A stretch of DNA of 33,600 bases from Cysteiniphilum marinum (GCF_014857925.1 NZ_JACYVZ010000030.1:1-33600), one strand, 5' to 3'; counted from the first letter of the stretch, positions 1 to 8,508 are shown. A program made the numbers and translations. Notes: generated by a model from the letters alone, not told the origin.

Positions 1-40
1 GCAATTCAACAGGTAATACCATATCCAATTTCGTGAGCAT
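1..40 (-). CDS. Transposase N-terminus (partial, runs off the window)
   Basis: Read on the minus strand, an ATG at 38-40 opens MLTKLDMVLPVEL and then leaves the window. It is identical to the start at 33561. The call rests on the repeat being present at both window ends with gene disruption at each junction. The 13 residues carry no diagnostic motif, so the family is unknown. Confidence 0.5.
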   Translation of the reverse strand, partial: MLTKLDMVLPVEL

Positions 41-118
41 TTTAAGTTCTTTCGGTTTAAGTTAATATCACAAAATTATAACAGATTTAACCCGTCCAAC
101 GGAAATAAGGATTGAGCC
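1..118 (-). mobile_element. IS end, left inverted copy (partial)
   Basis: These 118 bases are the exact reverse complement of 33483-33600. They hold an outward-facing promoter and the first codons of a transposase, so this is the 5' end of an insertion sequence whose body lies outside the window. Identity stops at base 118, beyond which the Doc/Fic remnant begins. The IS family cannot be named from so little sequence. Confidence 0.8.
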
Positions 119-311
119 GAGAAGTGCCGCATTCTTATTTGCGGATTTTTTAAATCGTAACAATCGCTTAGTCAATGACAAAGGCGATTTTATCATTAAT
201 GATTCGGGGCTTGCAGCCTTAACACTCTTGGTTGCTGAGTCAGACCCTAAGCAAAAAGACCTGATGATTAAACTGATTATGAATATGTTATCGCCAAGAA
301 TAGGGACATAA
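119..311 (+). pseudogene. Doc/Fic-type toxin remnant (C-terminal end only)
   Basis: A frame open from the IS boundary to the TAA at 309-311 encodes about 63 residues, including SAAFLFADFLNRNN, GDFIINDSGLAALTLLVAES and KQKDLMIKLIMNML. This is the C-terminal helical segment typical of death-on-curing (Doc/Fic) proteins, including RhuM-Fic fusions often encoded inside type I restriction operons. The Fic active site would lie upstream and has been removed by the IS. It ends one base before the hsdR start, so the original order was probably hsdM-hsdS-fic-hsdR. Family assignment is from remembered pattern. Confidence 0.6.
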
Positions 312-312
312 T

Positions 313-3300
313 ATGAAAGAAGATAATATTGAAGCATTTGCAATTGATCTATTTAAAGACCTTGGGTTTAAGCATATACACGCACCAGATGTGGCACCTG
401 ATGATGATTATCCAATACGCTCAAGCTTTGAGGATGTGGTGTTGAGTGAGCAACTAATGATGTGCTTGCAGCAGCTTAATCCTCGTGCACGACCACAGTT
501 GATTGATGATGCAATAAAAAAGCTGCTACGCGTTTCTTCAGATGAGCTTTTAACCGATAACGAAACAATACATGAGTACATCACCCAAGGAATAAAAGTT
601 GAGTATACCCAAGACGGTAACACACGTGGGGAGATTATCAAAGTCATTGACTTTGACGATCCTAAACATAATACGTTTGCTGTTGTTAGCCAGTTTACCA
701 TCATTGAAAATGGACAGAATAAGCGCCCTGATTTAATCCTTTTTATTAATGGACTGCCTTTGGTGGTGCTTGAATTAAAAAATCCTACTGATGAAAATGC
801 GACAATTTATAATGCTTTTGAACAAATACGCACCTATAAAGAAACAATACCAAGCTTATTTAAATATAACGCCTTTTGTGTGATAAGCGATGGATTAGAA
901 GCGCGTGCTGGCACAATTTCAGCTGATATTAGTCGATTTATGAGTTGGAAATCAAGCGATGGACAGACTGAAAGCTCAAAAATTATCCCGCAGATAGAGA
1001 CCTTGATACAGGGAATGCTAAACCCATCAACTTTACTCGATTTGATACGTAACTTTATTGTTTTCGAGAAAGACCAAAGCCAAGATGAACAAGGGCAAAC
1101 ACAGATTTTCACGATTAAAAAACTTGCTGCTTATCATCAATACTATGCGGTGAATAAAGCACTTGCGCGTACCGTTCAGGCAAGCCAAAAGGGTGGTGAT
1201 AAAAAAGGTGGTGTCGTATGGCACACCCAAGGCAGTGGTAAATCATTGTCAATGGTTTTTTATACGGGCAAAGCTGTTCTGTCTTTAAACAATCCAACGA
1301 TCGTGGTTATTACCGATAGAAATGACTTAGATGATCAACTTTTCGATACGTTTGCTAACTCAACAAGTTTGTTAAGACAACCACCTGTTCAAGCAGATAG
1401 TCGAGAAACACTAAAACAATTACTCAAAGTTGAAAGTGGCGGGATTGTTTTTACTACGATTCAGAAATTTCAACCAGAAGAAGGTAATGTTTATGAGCTT
1501 TTATCCCAGCGCAATAATATCATTGTCATCGCTGATGAAGCGCATCGTACACAATACGGCTTTAAAGCCAACACAATAGATGAGAAAGATGACAAGGGCA
1601 ATATTATTGGCAAAAAGACGGTTTATGGCTTTGCCAAATATTTACGTGATGCATTACCTAATGCAACCTACCTTGGTTTTACAGGGACACCCGTAGAAGC
1701 AAAAGATAAAAACACCTCGGTGGTATTTGGTGATTATGTCGATGTTTATGATATCTCACAAGCGATCGAAGATGGTGCAACCGTTCCTATTTTTTATGAG
1801 TCACGTTTAGCTAAAATCAATTTAAGCGATGAAGGCAAGGTACTTGTTAAAGAGCTTGACGAGGAGATTAGCGAACTTGAAGAACTGCAAAAGCCAAAAG
1901 CAAAATGGACACGCCTGGAGGCGTTGATTGGCAGTGAAAGTCGCATCAAGGAAATCGCCAAAGATATCATTGCGCATTATGAGGCACGTCAAGAAGTCTG
2001 TGATGGCAAAGCGATGATTGTTTCCATGAGTCGTCGAGTTGCGGTAAGGCTATATGATGAAATTACTCGTTTACGTCCAAATTGGCATAATGATGACCTG
2101 AGCAAAGGTGTGATTAAAGTTGTCATGACAGCAAGATCAAGTGATGGTCCTGAAATGAGCAAACACCACACGAGCAAAAAACAACGTCGCATGTTAGCCA
2201 ATCGAATGAAAGACAGTCAAGATGAATTAAAATTGGTGATTGTACGCGATATGTGGCTCACTGGATTTGATGCGCCTTCGATGCATACCCTCTACATTGA
2301 TAAACCAATGCAAGGGCATAATCTTATGCAAGCAATTGCAAGAGTTAATCGAGTCTATAAGGATAAGCCAGCAGGGCTTATTGTCGATTACCTAGGTATT
2401 GCCAGTGATTTGAAAAAAGCATTATCATTCTATAATGACAGCGGCGGCAAAGGAGATCCAGCGGAAGCTCAAGAACAAGCGGTTGCATTAATGCTAGAAA
2501 AATTGGAAGTGGTCTCGCAAATGTTTCATGGGTTTAACTATGAACGCTACTTTGATGCAGACACCAGAGAAAAGCTGAGCATCATTCTTCAAGCAGAGGA
2601 CTTTATCCTTGGTTTAGAAGAGGGTAAAAAGAGATTTATCAATGAAGTCACTGCCTTGTCACAAGCTTTTGCTATTGCTATTCCTCATGAAGAAGCCATC
2701 GATGTAAAAGAAGAAGTAGCATTTTTCCAAGCGATTAAAGCCCGGTTTGCAAAATTTGACGTAACGGGAGAGGGTAAAACCGATCATGAAATGGAAACTG
2801 CTATTCGTCAGGTAATTGATAAAGCCTTAATCAGTGAGCAAATTATTGATGTTTTTGATGCCAGTGGGATTAAAAAGCCAGATATATCGGTCTTATCGGA
2901 TGAATTTTTAGCAGAAGTACAGGATTATCAACATAAAAACATTGCATTGGAGACATTGAAAAAGCTCTTAAATGAAGAAATTAGGGTGCGCTCAAAAAAG
3001 AATATTACTCAGGCAAAGTCATTTCAGGAGATGCTCGAGTCTTCGATACGAAGATATCATAACAAAGTGATTACGTCGGCTGAATTTTTGGAAGAGTTAA
3101 TTAAACACGCCAAAGAGATGCGCAAAATGGATGATGAAAATAAAAACCTTGGGCTGACGGAATACGAGTATGCGTTTTATTGCGCGATTGCTGAGAATGA
3201 AAGTGCTAAAGAAGTCATGCAAACCGAACAACTAAGGGCGTTAGCCGTCGAGCTCTATAACCGTTTGAAGTCATCAGCCTCAATAGATTGGACAAAAAAA

Positions 3301-3438
3301 GAGTCTGTGAGAGCCAAATTAAGAGTAACCGTTAAACGTACTTTACGTCAGTTTGGCTATCCACCTGATATGCAAAAACTAGCGACAGATACCGTTTTAA
3401 AGCAAGCAGAAATGATTGCAGATGGTTTGTACAACTAA
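313..3438 (+). CDS. hsdR: Type I restriction enzyme, R subunit (HsdR)
   Basis: This 1041-residue protein is the motor and nuclease subunit of a type I restriction-modification complex. It translocates DNA with ATP and cuts far from the recognition site. The nuclease domain shows PD at 139-140 and ELK at 154-156, with a following Q/Y helix (EQIRTYK), the PD-(D/E)xK pattern. The helicase has Walker A TQGSGKS at 305-311, DEAH at 408-411, GFTGTP at 455-460 and motif VI QAIARVNR from 673. The long helical C-terminus is where HsdR binds the methylase. Length fits the EcoR124-like (IC) group. It starts just after the Doc/Fic remnant. No hsdM or hsdS lies in the window, so restriction would need subunits encoded elsewhere. 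The gene itself looks intact. Confidence 0.97.
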   Translation: MKEDNIEAFAIDLFKDLGFKHIHAPDVAPDDDYPIRSSFEDVVLSEQLMMCLQQLNPRARPQLIDDAIKKLLRVSSDELLTDNETIHEYITQGIKVEYTQDGNTRGEIIKVIDFDDPKHNTFAVVSQFTIIENGQNKRPDLILFINGLPLVVLELKNPTDENATIYNAFEQIRTYKETIPSLFKYNAFCVISDGLEARAGTISADISRFMSWKSSDGQTESSKIIPQIETLIQGMLNPSTLLDLIRNFIVFEKDQSQDEQGQTQIFTIKKLAAYHQYYAVNKALARTVQASQKGGDKKGGVVWHTQGSGKSLSMVFYTGKAVLSLNNPTIVVITDRNDLDDQLFDTFANSTSLLRQPPVQADSRETLKQLLKVESGGIVFTTIQKFQPEEGNVYELLSQRNNIIVIADEAHRTQYGFKANTIDEKDDKGNIIGKKTVYGFAKYLRDALPNATYLGFTGTPVEAKDKNTSVVFGDYVDVYDISQAIEDGATVPIFYESRLAKINLSDEGKVLVKELDEEISELEELQKPKAKWTRLEALIGSESRIKEIAKDIIAHYEARQEVCDGKAMIVSMSRRVAVRLYDEITRLRPNWHNDDLSKGVIKVVMTARSSDGPEMSKHHTSKKQRRMLANRMKDSQDELKLVIVRDMWLTGFDAPSMHTLYIDKPMQGHNLMQAIARVNRVYKDKPAGLIVDYLGIASDLKKALSFYNDSGGKGDPAEAQEQAVALMLEKLEVVSQMFHGFNYERYFDADTREKLSIILQAEDFILGLEEGKKRFINEVTALSQAFAIAIPHEEAIDVKEEVAFFQAIKARFAKFDVTGEGKTDHEMETAIRQVIDKALISEQIIDVFDASGIKKPDISVLSDEFLAEVQDYQHKNIALETLKKLLNEEIRVRSKKNITQAKSFQEMLESSIRRYHNKVITSAEFLEELIKHAKEMRKMDDENKNLGLTEYEYAFYCAIAENESAKEVMQTEQLRALAVELYNRLKSSASIDWTKKESVRAKLRVTVKRTLRQFGYPPDMQKLATDTVLKQAEMIADGLYN

Positions 3439-3490
3439 GAAAAAAATCATAAAGCCATGTAAATTGATTATAAAAAATGTAAGGGTCATA

Positions 3491-3634
3491 ATGCATAAAA
3501 GTCAACAACACATCCAATACTCACCCTCAGATATAACGCTTTATATGGAAAGTTCTTTCGCCTCATGGATGGATAGATTTGCAAGTGAACACCCAGAGTT
3601 TTGCGCGACATACATGGATTCACTAGGTCAATCT
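3491..3634 (+). pseudogene. Possible N-terminal remnant of a RecB-like nuclease
   Basis: Between hsdR and the HNH gene, a frame from ATG 3491 reads MHKSQQHIQYSPSDITLYME followed by SSFASWMDRFASEHPEF. The phrase SPSD-x-ME-S-FASWMDR resembles the opening of TM0106-type RecB-like putative nucleases. After about 48 residues the frame turns into unrelated hydrophobic sequence that happens to stay open into the HNH gene. I read it as a leftover of a larger nuclease gene deleted when the HNH module joined. It could also be a short real gene. Family match is from memory only. Confidence 0.35.
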
Positions 3635-3736
3635 TGTTCATTCAAAATACTAATATTTCTTGTGTTTCATATACTGCAAATGCATTATATGAAAGGTAGT
3701 CTTACTAAAAATTTCGTTGTTTGGAGAGAAATCAGA

Positions 3737-4414
3737 ATGGCTATTAGATCATCAGAAATAAAGATTCTTTGGGGTAGAGCAGGAGGTAGATGCTCTATGC
3801 CTGACTGCGGTGAAGATCTGACATCGTTGGTTGAAAATGGTAATTATGTCGTAGGAGAAATGGCTCATGTAATTGGTAGAAAACCCACCGCTGCACGTGG
3901 AACTCACGAAGGAGGCGCTGATACATATGACAATCTTATTTTGCTTTGCCCCACTCACCATACCCACATAGATAAAGCTCCTGAAGGCACTTATACAGTT
4001 GAAATGCTACATGAATTTAAGAAGGATCATGAATCTAAAATAAGTAGCGCTGGTAAGACTGAAAAATTCGATAACTTTAAGAAACTTTGCCTAGCTGTCG
4101 CCAAAATATTGATTGAAAATAAAACTGTATTTGACGCTTTTGGCCCAGCGAGCAAAGTCGCACAAGCAGATCCAATGTCCAATGCATTCTTGGTTTGGGA
4201 ATTACGACGGATAGACACCATCTTACCCAACAATAGGAAAATACTAAACATTATCGATTCGAATCAAGAACTTATTGAAAACGTATCAATTATTCAAGTG
4301 ATTGAACAATTTAGAGTTCACGTTAAGTCTTATGAAAATCATGTATATCACACGCTCGACAACTATCAACTGTTCCCTATTGAGTTTTCGGAGGTATTTT
4401 ATAATGTCAAGTAG
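3737..4414 (+). CDS. HNH endonuclease
   Basis: A predicted metal-dependent nuclease of 225 residues. The N-terminal HNH fold shows zinc-type cysteines C19 and C24 (RCSMPDC), MAHVIG with H44, N66 in YDNLILLC, C71, and H74-H75 in PTHHTHID. The rest is helical and unclassified. The frame is open much further upstream (to 3416), but ATG 3737 has a good GGAG ribosome binding site at 3723-3726 and starts right at the domain. It overlaps the next gene by 11 bases, which implies coupled translation with the 138-residue protein and the nucleotidyltransferase. Placement beside hsdR suggests an anti-phage or DNA-processing role, which is inference. Confidence 0.85.
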   Translation: MAIRSSEIKILWGRAGGRCSMPDCGEDLTSLVENGNYVVGEMAHVIGRKPTAARGTHEGGADTYDNLILLCPTHHTHIDKAPEGTYTVEMLHEFKKDHESKISSAGKTEKFDNFKKLCLAVAKILIENKTVFDAFGPASKVAQADPMSNAFLVWELRRIDTILPNNRKILNIIDSNQELIENVSIIQVIEQFRVHVKSYENHVYHTLDNYQLFPIEFSEVFYNVK

Positions 4415-4820
4415 TTCTAACAATTGGGGCGTCTCATATAGTCGTATTACTTGGCTAGAGGACGCTATTCAAAATCATGGCAACGTAGTTAACTACAGCA
4501 GGCATGATGATATCATTATGAAGTTTGATAGGAAAGATAGTTCTTCTATCGTTCTTATATGCTTAGACGAATATGCATTAGGTGAAGCTGCTGTGCATAG
4601 AGTTTTAAAGGAATTCCCAGAAGTAAACTACATTTCTGTTGGTGGTAACTGGAACGGCTACACAGAAGAAGCCAAGCAACTATGCATATCAAAAAATATA
4701 GGACTATTTAATGCTAGCGAACTATCAGGAGCTTTATATAAAGATGAGTTTTGGGCTTACCACCGAAGAGATGAAGACGGAAATCCAATTTATCCATACA
4801 CAAAAGAAAGATCTACTTAG
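4404..4820 (+). CDS. Unknown protein, middle gene of the HNH-nucleotidyltransferase set
   Basis: A 138-residue protein that I do not recognise. Start ATG 4404 is preceded by GGAGG at 4390-4394 and lies inside the end of the HNH gene. The sequence alternates predicted strands and helices (SIVLICLD, EVNYISVGG), suggesting a small alpha/beta fold, and ends with the polar stretch RRDEDGNPIYPY. No signal peptide or membrane segment. Its last 77 bases overlap the nucleotidyltransferase start region, so the three genes appear translationally linked and probably act together. Possible roles are regulator or antitoxin for either enzyme, with no direct evidence. Confidence 0.75.
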   Translation: MSSSSNNWGVSYSRITWLEDAIQNHGNVVNYSRHDDIIMKFDRKDSSSIVLICLDEYALGEAAVHRVLKEFPEVNYISVGGNWNGYTEEAKQLCISKNIGLFNASELSGALYKDEFWAYHRRDEDGNPIYPYTKERST

Positions 4821-5067
4821 TGTTTATGGTTTCGGATCTTTTTTCCGAAGTAGCCATGCTAATGATTGTGACCTTTTATTAGTCGTTAGCAACGCTAGTC
4901 AAGATTTAGGTCAGCTTCATGCGGATCTATGCCATACGTTTTTTGAGTTAGGCGAAAAACTAGCTATCGACTTTGATCTAACAATCTTAACAGAACGAGA
5001 GCATAAAGCGTCGCTGTTAAGGGAGCATGATAGCCTTGTTGAGCTAGTTGTTTTACGCAATACTTAA
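4744..5067 (+). CDS. Nucleotidyltransferase-domain protein (Pol beta/MNT type)
   Basis: A 107-residue protein with the minimal nucleotidyltransferase signature: GSFFRSSHANDCDLLLVV carries the G-S motif followed by D-x-D, and a third acidic position is likely in IDFDLTIL. Such proteins transfer nucleotides to proteins or RNA, and MNT-type members are often antitoxins of HEPN toxins. No HEPN partner is visible; its neighbours are an HNH nuclease and an unknown protein. ATG 4744 follows AGGA at 4727-4730; ATG 4771 is an alternative. The frame overlaps the preceding gene by 77 bases. Confidence 0.75.
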   Translation: MSFGLTTEEMKTEIQFIHTQKKDLLSVYGFGSFFRSSHANDCDLLLVVSNASQDLGQLHADLCHTFFELGEKLAIDFDLTILTEREHKASLLREHDSLVELVVLRNT

Positions 5068-5134
5068 CGCTAGGCAACTACAAAGTGCTTTGAATATATA
5101 AAACAACATCATTTAACATTTTTAAGATTGAGTG

Positions 5135-5325
5135 TGCGACATTTGCGACAGCAAGCATGGAGACAGCCTACAAGACACTAAAGCACAAGCGATTATCTTT
5201 CGTTTTTAAATTGCGACATTATGCGACTTATATTTTTTAATATTGTAATATGTCCTTTATTTAGAGCATTTGTGCAATTTTATATGTCACAGAAAAGCTA
5301 TGACTTTAATAATATTATTTGCGAC
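5135..5325 (+). repeat. Five TGCGAC direct repeats in a gene-free, AT-rich stretch
   Basis: The 392 bases 5068-5459 hold no credible gene. TGCGAC occurs at 5135, 5144, 5212, 5222 and 5320 on the plus strand, the first four as two pairs 9 and 10 bases apart. Helical spacing suggests protein-binding sites, possibly for the nearby serine recombinase, though a res site usually lies upstream rather than downstream of its gene. Function unproven. Confidence 0.4.
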
Positions 5326-5377
5326 TTACATTTATTAATGATTATAATATATTCTATTTTACCCAGCTAGCCAGCTA

Positions 5378-5398
5378 AAATCTTGGTAACTAAGATTT
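5378..5398. repeat. Short perfect inverted repeat
   Basis: AAATCTT and AAGATTT flank a 7-base spacer (GGTAACT). It lies in the gene-free region before the terminator-like hairpin. It may be a protein site or a weak hairpin; nothing more can be said. Confidence 0.35.
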
Positions 5399-5420
5399 GC
5401 ATTTCACTGCCGAATTGAAT

Positions 5421-5454
5421 TTAAGTACAGAGAAGCTTCATTCTCTGTACTTAA
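5421..5454. terminator. Hairpin downstream of the recombinase gene
   Basis: A perfect 14-base stem (arms 5421-5434 and 5441-5454) encloses a 6-base loop. It begins 5 bases after the recombinase stop codon on the minus strand. The stem is AT-rich at its base and there is no long T-run, so it may act as a weak bidirectional terminator or an mRNA end stabiliser. Confidence 0.55.
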
Positions 5455-5459
5455 ATAAA

Positions 5460-6065
5460 TTATCTTTTAATTTTATCTTTGTTTTGGTTATACCATTTAT
5501 AATAAGTACGTGGTGAAACATTATTTTCCTTCAGCGCCTGGCGGATTGATTTGGTTTCACTGTTCATATAATCATTATAAGTGGATAAGCATTTTTGCTG
5601 AGTCTCTTTGGCTTGCCCTTTAGGTCTACCGCCTTTATTAGGGGATGCCCTTAATCCTTCAATCGTTCTTTCTCTTAACTTATTACGCTCAAATTGGGCA
5701 ATGCCTGATAATATAGTGAAATATAACTCACCCATCGCAGTAGAGGTATCAACTTCCTCTTTGAGTGATTTAAATATCACCCTGGTATCTTTAAAATGTT
5801 CAATGAGATCAAACAAATCCTTAGTTGATCTACCTAATCGATCATAGCTATGAACAATAACAGTGTCACCAGCACGCAAGCGCGATAGCATGTCCTGAAG
5901 GGCAGGGCGCTTAGTGGTTGAGCCGGAGGTTTTATCGATAAAAATTTCATCATAGCCATGTTCTTTTAAGTCAACTTCTTGGCGGTCTGTTTTTTGCGAA
6001 CGTGTAGACACGCGAGCATAAGCAAACACTTTAGCAGTTGGATTTTCTGATTTTTTACTGACCAC
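5460..6065 (-). CDS. Serine recombinase / resolvase family protein
   Basis: A site-specific recombinase of about 201 residues. The N-terminal resolvase domain has FAYARVST with the nucleophile at S20, then SYDRLGRST with the conserved arginines, and GIAQFERNKLRERTIEGL as the long E helix. A C-terminal helix-turn-helix (SIRQALKENNVSPRTYYKWY) would bind the crossover site. The start chosen is GTG at 6063-6065, with GGAG 7 bases upstream and an 11-base overlap with the end of the fic gene. A frame-open ATG 57 bases upstream lacks resolvase sequence. Coupling to Fic suggests one transcript. Such enzymes resolve plasmid multimers or invert/insert elements. Confidence 0.9.
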   Translation of the reverse strand: MVSKKSENPTAKVFAYARVSTRSQKTDRQEVDLKEHGYDEIFIDKTSGSTTKRPALQDMLSRLRAGDTVIVHSYDRLGRSTKDLFDLIEHFKDTRVIFKSLKEEVDTSTAMGELYFTILSGIAQFERNKLRERTIEGLRASPNKGGRPKGQAKETQQKCLSTYNDYMNSETKSIRQALKENNVSPRTYYKWYNQNKDKIKR

Positions 6066-6738
6066 TGACAAGCTCCATTGTTTCCTCAATCGCTGATTCA
6101 ATAAATTGAGCATGTGCATCAATATTATTAAGAGAGGTCAAATATTCCTGACGATGGTCGTTTGTGATCAATGGTGGCAAGTAATTATTTTTGATTGCTT
6201 GATAAGTCATTAGTAATCTACCAACGCGACCATTGCCATCAGCAAAAGGGTGGATACGTTCAAAGATAATATGAAAATCAGCAATCATACGTATATCCAT
6301 ATTGGCTTCTGTGCGATAGAGTAGGTTGCCAATATCCTGGTCTATATTTTTGGGTGATGAGAGCTGGATATCAACACCTAATATTTGACGTTCATCTTTA
6401 CGCCAAGCACCAATAGGTCGCTCAATGCGTTCGGGTGAAACCTTAAGCGCCTTATCAAAAAGGATGGCATGAATATCTTTTATAAAATCATTATCAAAGC
6501 GGTGCCCCGTGTTTTCCGCTTCACGTACCACAAAATCGAAGGCATCAGCAAAGCCTAGAATAACGAGTTGCTCATGTAGTGGTTTGTTGGGCGCGGTCAC
6601 ACCACTTTCTAAGAGTCTTTTTGTTTCCCCATAGGTTAGTGTTAATCCTTCAATTGCGTTTGAATGGTGCGTAATACTAACTCTTAGACTTCGATAAAGG
6701 TCATTTTTTTGGATAATGGTCAATTCTGATAACTTCAT
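6055..6738 (-). CDS. Fic family protein (predicted AMPylase, class II autoinhibited)
   Basis: This 227-residue protein carries the complete Fic active site HPFADGNGRVGR at 163-174, with the catalytic histidine H163. Such enzymes usually attach AMP to a target hydroxyl. An N-terminal SNAIEG at 26-31 matches the inhibitory [ST]xxxE[GN] helix of class II Fic proteins, so activity is probably self-restrained by E30. The segment around ERPIGAWRKDERQI (106-119) is the substrate-docking flap. It overlaps the recombinase gene by 11 bases. No separate antitoxin gene is visible, consistent with the built-in inhibitor. The target is unknown. Unlike the remnant at 119-311, this copy is intact. Confidence 0.93.
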   Translation of the reverse strand: MKLSELTIIQKNDLYRSLRVSITHHSNAIEGLTLTYGETKRLLESGVTAPNKPLHEQLVILGFADAFDFVVREAENTGHRFDNDFIKDIHAILFDKALKVSPERIERPIGAWRKDERQILGVDIQLSSPKNIDQDIGNLLYRTEANMDIRMIADFHIIFERIHPFADGNGRVGRLLMTYQAIKNNYLPPLITNDHRQEYLTSLNNIDAHAQFIESAIEETMELVSGQ

Positions 6739-6884
6739 CTGGATAGCTCACTTATTTGTTATACATAAATATAGGGAACTGTATAATATTAGCTTTTTAT
6801 TATGTAAAACGCAATAGTATAACGTAAAAACAGACTTTAAGCTGATTTGAATGTGATATTTAGAGGTTAGATTTTGACTATCGT

Positions 6885-6898
6885 AAAACGATCGTTTT
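6885..6898. promoter_or_regulatory. Palindrome with ACGATCGT core, copy 1
   Basis: AAAACGATCGTTTT is a perfect 14-base palindrome, with near-symmetric GTAA/TTAC flanks. It lies 12 bases beyond the stop of the ATPase gene. Having no loop, it looks more like a dimer-protein binding site than a terminator. Related cores occur at 8604-8633 and 11290-11301. Confidence 0.45.
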
Positions 6899-6909
6899 TA
6901 CATAGTTTA

Positions 6910-8508
6910 TTATGCGGTAGCTTCAAGAGATTTTTGTTTTACCTTTGAAGAATTTGCGCGATAAAATAGTGGATGAATTATAAAAGCATTTCCCATATCT
7001 GTTATATCTAACTCTGGCTTATCAAAATTTGCATATATGATTAAATTTTCATGTTTTTTTATACCTAGAATTCCAATGACAAACCAGACTCGAATTAGTT
7101 CTGAAAATTCAAAAACAATTTCTGTATGACGCTCATCATCTACCCTGCTATTAAATTGTGTCAGATAATTAACAATATTATTGTGCACTGCTTGATTGAC
7201 ATCATCATGTGTGAACTCTATATTTTCAATATATGAAATACAATCTATATACTCTTTGATGTGAGGGTATAAACTTACCCACTCTTTTACTAATGCCTTT
7301 TTCCTTGATGAGAAGTAATTTTCTTCCGCTTTTAAAACCATTTCTTGGTTTAGTTCTGTGTGGCCATCACCTTCTGATAGACATTGATTTACAAAATCTA
7401 TAGCATCTCTTGGCCTAAGCATCGTTCGTTTTATTATATATGAATCAGCCTTCTCCCCTCTAACTTCAAAGTTAAAAATATCAGCAAATTTCACGATCTC
7501 TTGTTTAGAGTATAAGTTGCGAATTAAAAGGTTAACTCTATTATCTAGAATCTCTCTTATTTCAGTCTCATTCCAACTTATTGGGATAATTAAAGACCGA
7601 TCTTTTTCTTCTTGCCTTAAATTATTGGCATATATCCCCATAAGTATATCAGTGCGTATTGAAATTAATATTTTAACCGAATTTATATCTAATAAATCCT
7701 TAAAAGCATCGAGTAATGAGCTAATGAAATTATATCTAACATCAGTATCACTCAGCCAAGATTTATCTAGGTCATCAATACTTATAATAATTCTTATCTG
7801 CAGTTTCTCATCATTAAACTCTGATTTAATTAGGTTAATAAGCTCCTTCTGCTTTTTTAGTAGTTCACTACTTACGTATGTAGCTGTTTCTCGTTGTATG
7901 GTTTCGATTGATTCACTGGTTGAATTTCCTCCAAACCCAACAGATGATAATATGCCTAACTTACCTGATAGTTCTTTTTCCATACGTTCAGTAATCTCAG
8001 AAACGATATTATCATTAAAAAAATTGTCTCTATATTTATCTACATACTCTCTAGCTAGTTCGATATTGTATTTTTTCTTTTTGGAAGATGGATAGTTACT
8101 AAGTTGATCATAAAATTTAGTGCCTGAATGATTATATAATAAATCAATAATTTTAACCAAAAGAACATGAATCCATAAAGATTTGTAAAACACTCGCAAA
8201 TTAACGCCTTTATTCATTAAATTTGAAATAAATATATTATTCTGGATATGCTCAAAAACTGTTGATTCAGCTTCTATAATGGCATTTTCTTTAATACTTT
8301 GATCATTGGAAAGTTTTTTAAGTAAAGCTGTTTTCCCTGACCCTGTTCTACCAACAATAATTCTACGTGTAAAGTCATTATTTTGTTTATCAAACTTCAA
8401 TAATGTGTCATACATTTCTGACTTTAAAAAACATTCATCAAGATAGCTATCGTTTTCCGCATCAAGATTGCCTATAGTGGCATTTTTCCTGAATTTGTAT
8501 GTGGTCAT
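6910..8508 (-). CDS. P-loop ATPase, Sll1717 family-like
   Basis: A 532-residue predicted NTPase of the STAND/KAP-like P-loop group. The opening KFRKNATIGNLDAENDSYLD and spacing match what I recall of the Sll1717 ATPase family. Walker A is GRTGSGKT at 53-60. IIISIDDLDKSW around 244-250 is the Walker B (IDDLD). The C-terminal half is helical and lacks recognisable domains. The frame also opens with TTG 8514, two codons earlier; ATG 8508 is preferred, with GGAAG just upstream in either case. It is a lone minus-strand gene flanked by ACGATCGT palindromes. Members are common in accessory and defence regions, but function is not established. Confidence 0.8.
   Translation of the reverse strand: MTTYKFRKNATIGNLDAENDSYLDECFLKSEMYDTLLKFDKQNNDFTRRIIVGRTGSGKTALLKKLSNDQSIKENAIIEAESTVFEHIQNNIFISNLMNKGVNLRVFYKSLWIHVLLVKIIDLLYNHSGTKFYDQLSNYPSSKKKKYNIELAREYVDKYRDNFFNDNIVSEITERMEKELSGKLGILSSVGFGGNSTSESIETIQRETATYVSSELLKKQKELINLIKSEFNDEKLQIRIIISIDDLDKSWLSDTDVRYNFISSLLDAFKDLLDINSVKILISIRTDILMGIYANNLRQEEKDRSLIIPISWNETEIREILDNRVNLLIRNLYSKQEIVKFADIFNFEVRGEKADSYIIKRTMLRPRDAIDFVNQCLSEGDGHTELNQEMVLKAEENYFSSRKKALVKEWVSLYPHIKEYIDCISYIENIEFTHDDVNQAVHNNIVNYLTQFNSRVDDERHTEIVFEFSELIRVWFVIGILGIKKHENLIIYANFDKPELDITDMGNAFIIHPLFYRANSSKVKQKSLEATA

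Noticed and set aside
1299-1310. Further ACGATCGT or CGATCG words inside hsdR, parB and other genes
   Set aside because: They lack symmetric arms and lie within codons, so they are probably chance and were not grouped with the three intergenic palindromes.
3416-3736. Upstream extension of the HNH protein to 332 residues
   Set aside because: It would overlap hsdR and add a mixed segment. ATG 3737 has a good ribosome binding site and begins at the HNH domain.
5068-5459. A 27-codon frame from ATG 5158
   Set aside because: No ribosome binding site, AT-rich random-looking composition and no similarity; treated as chance.
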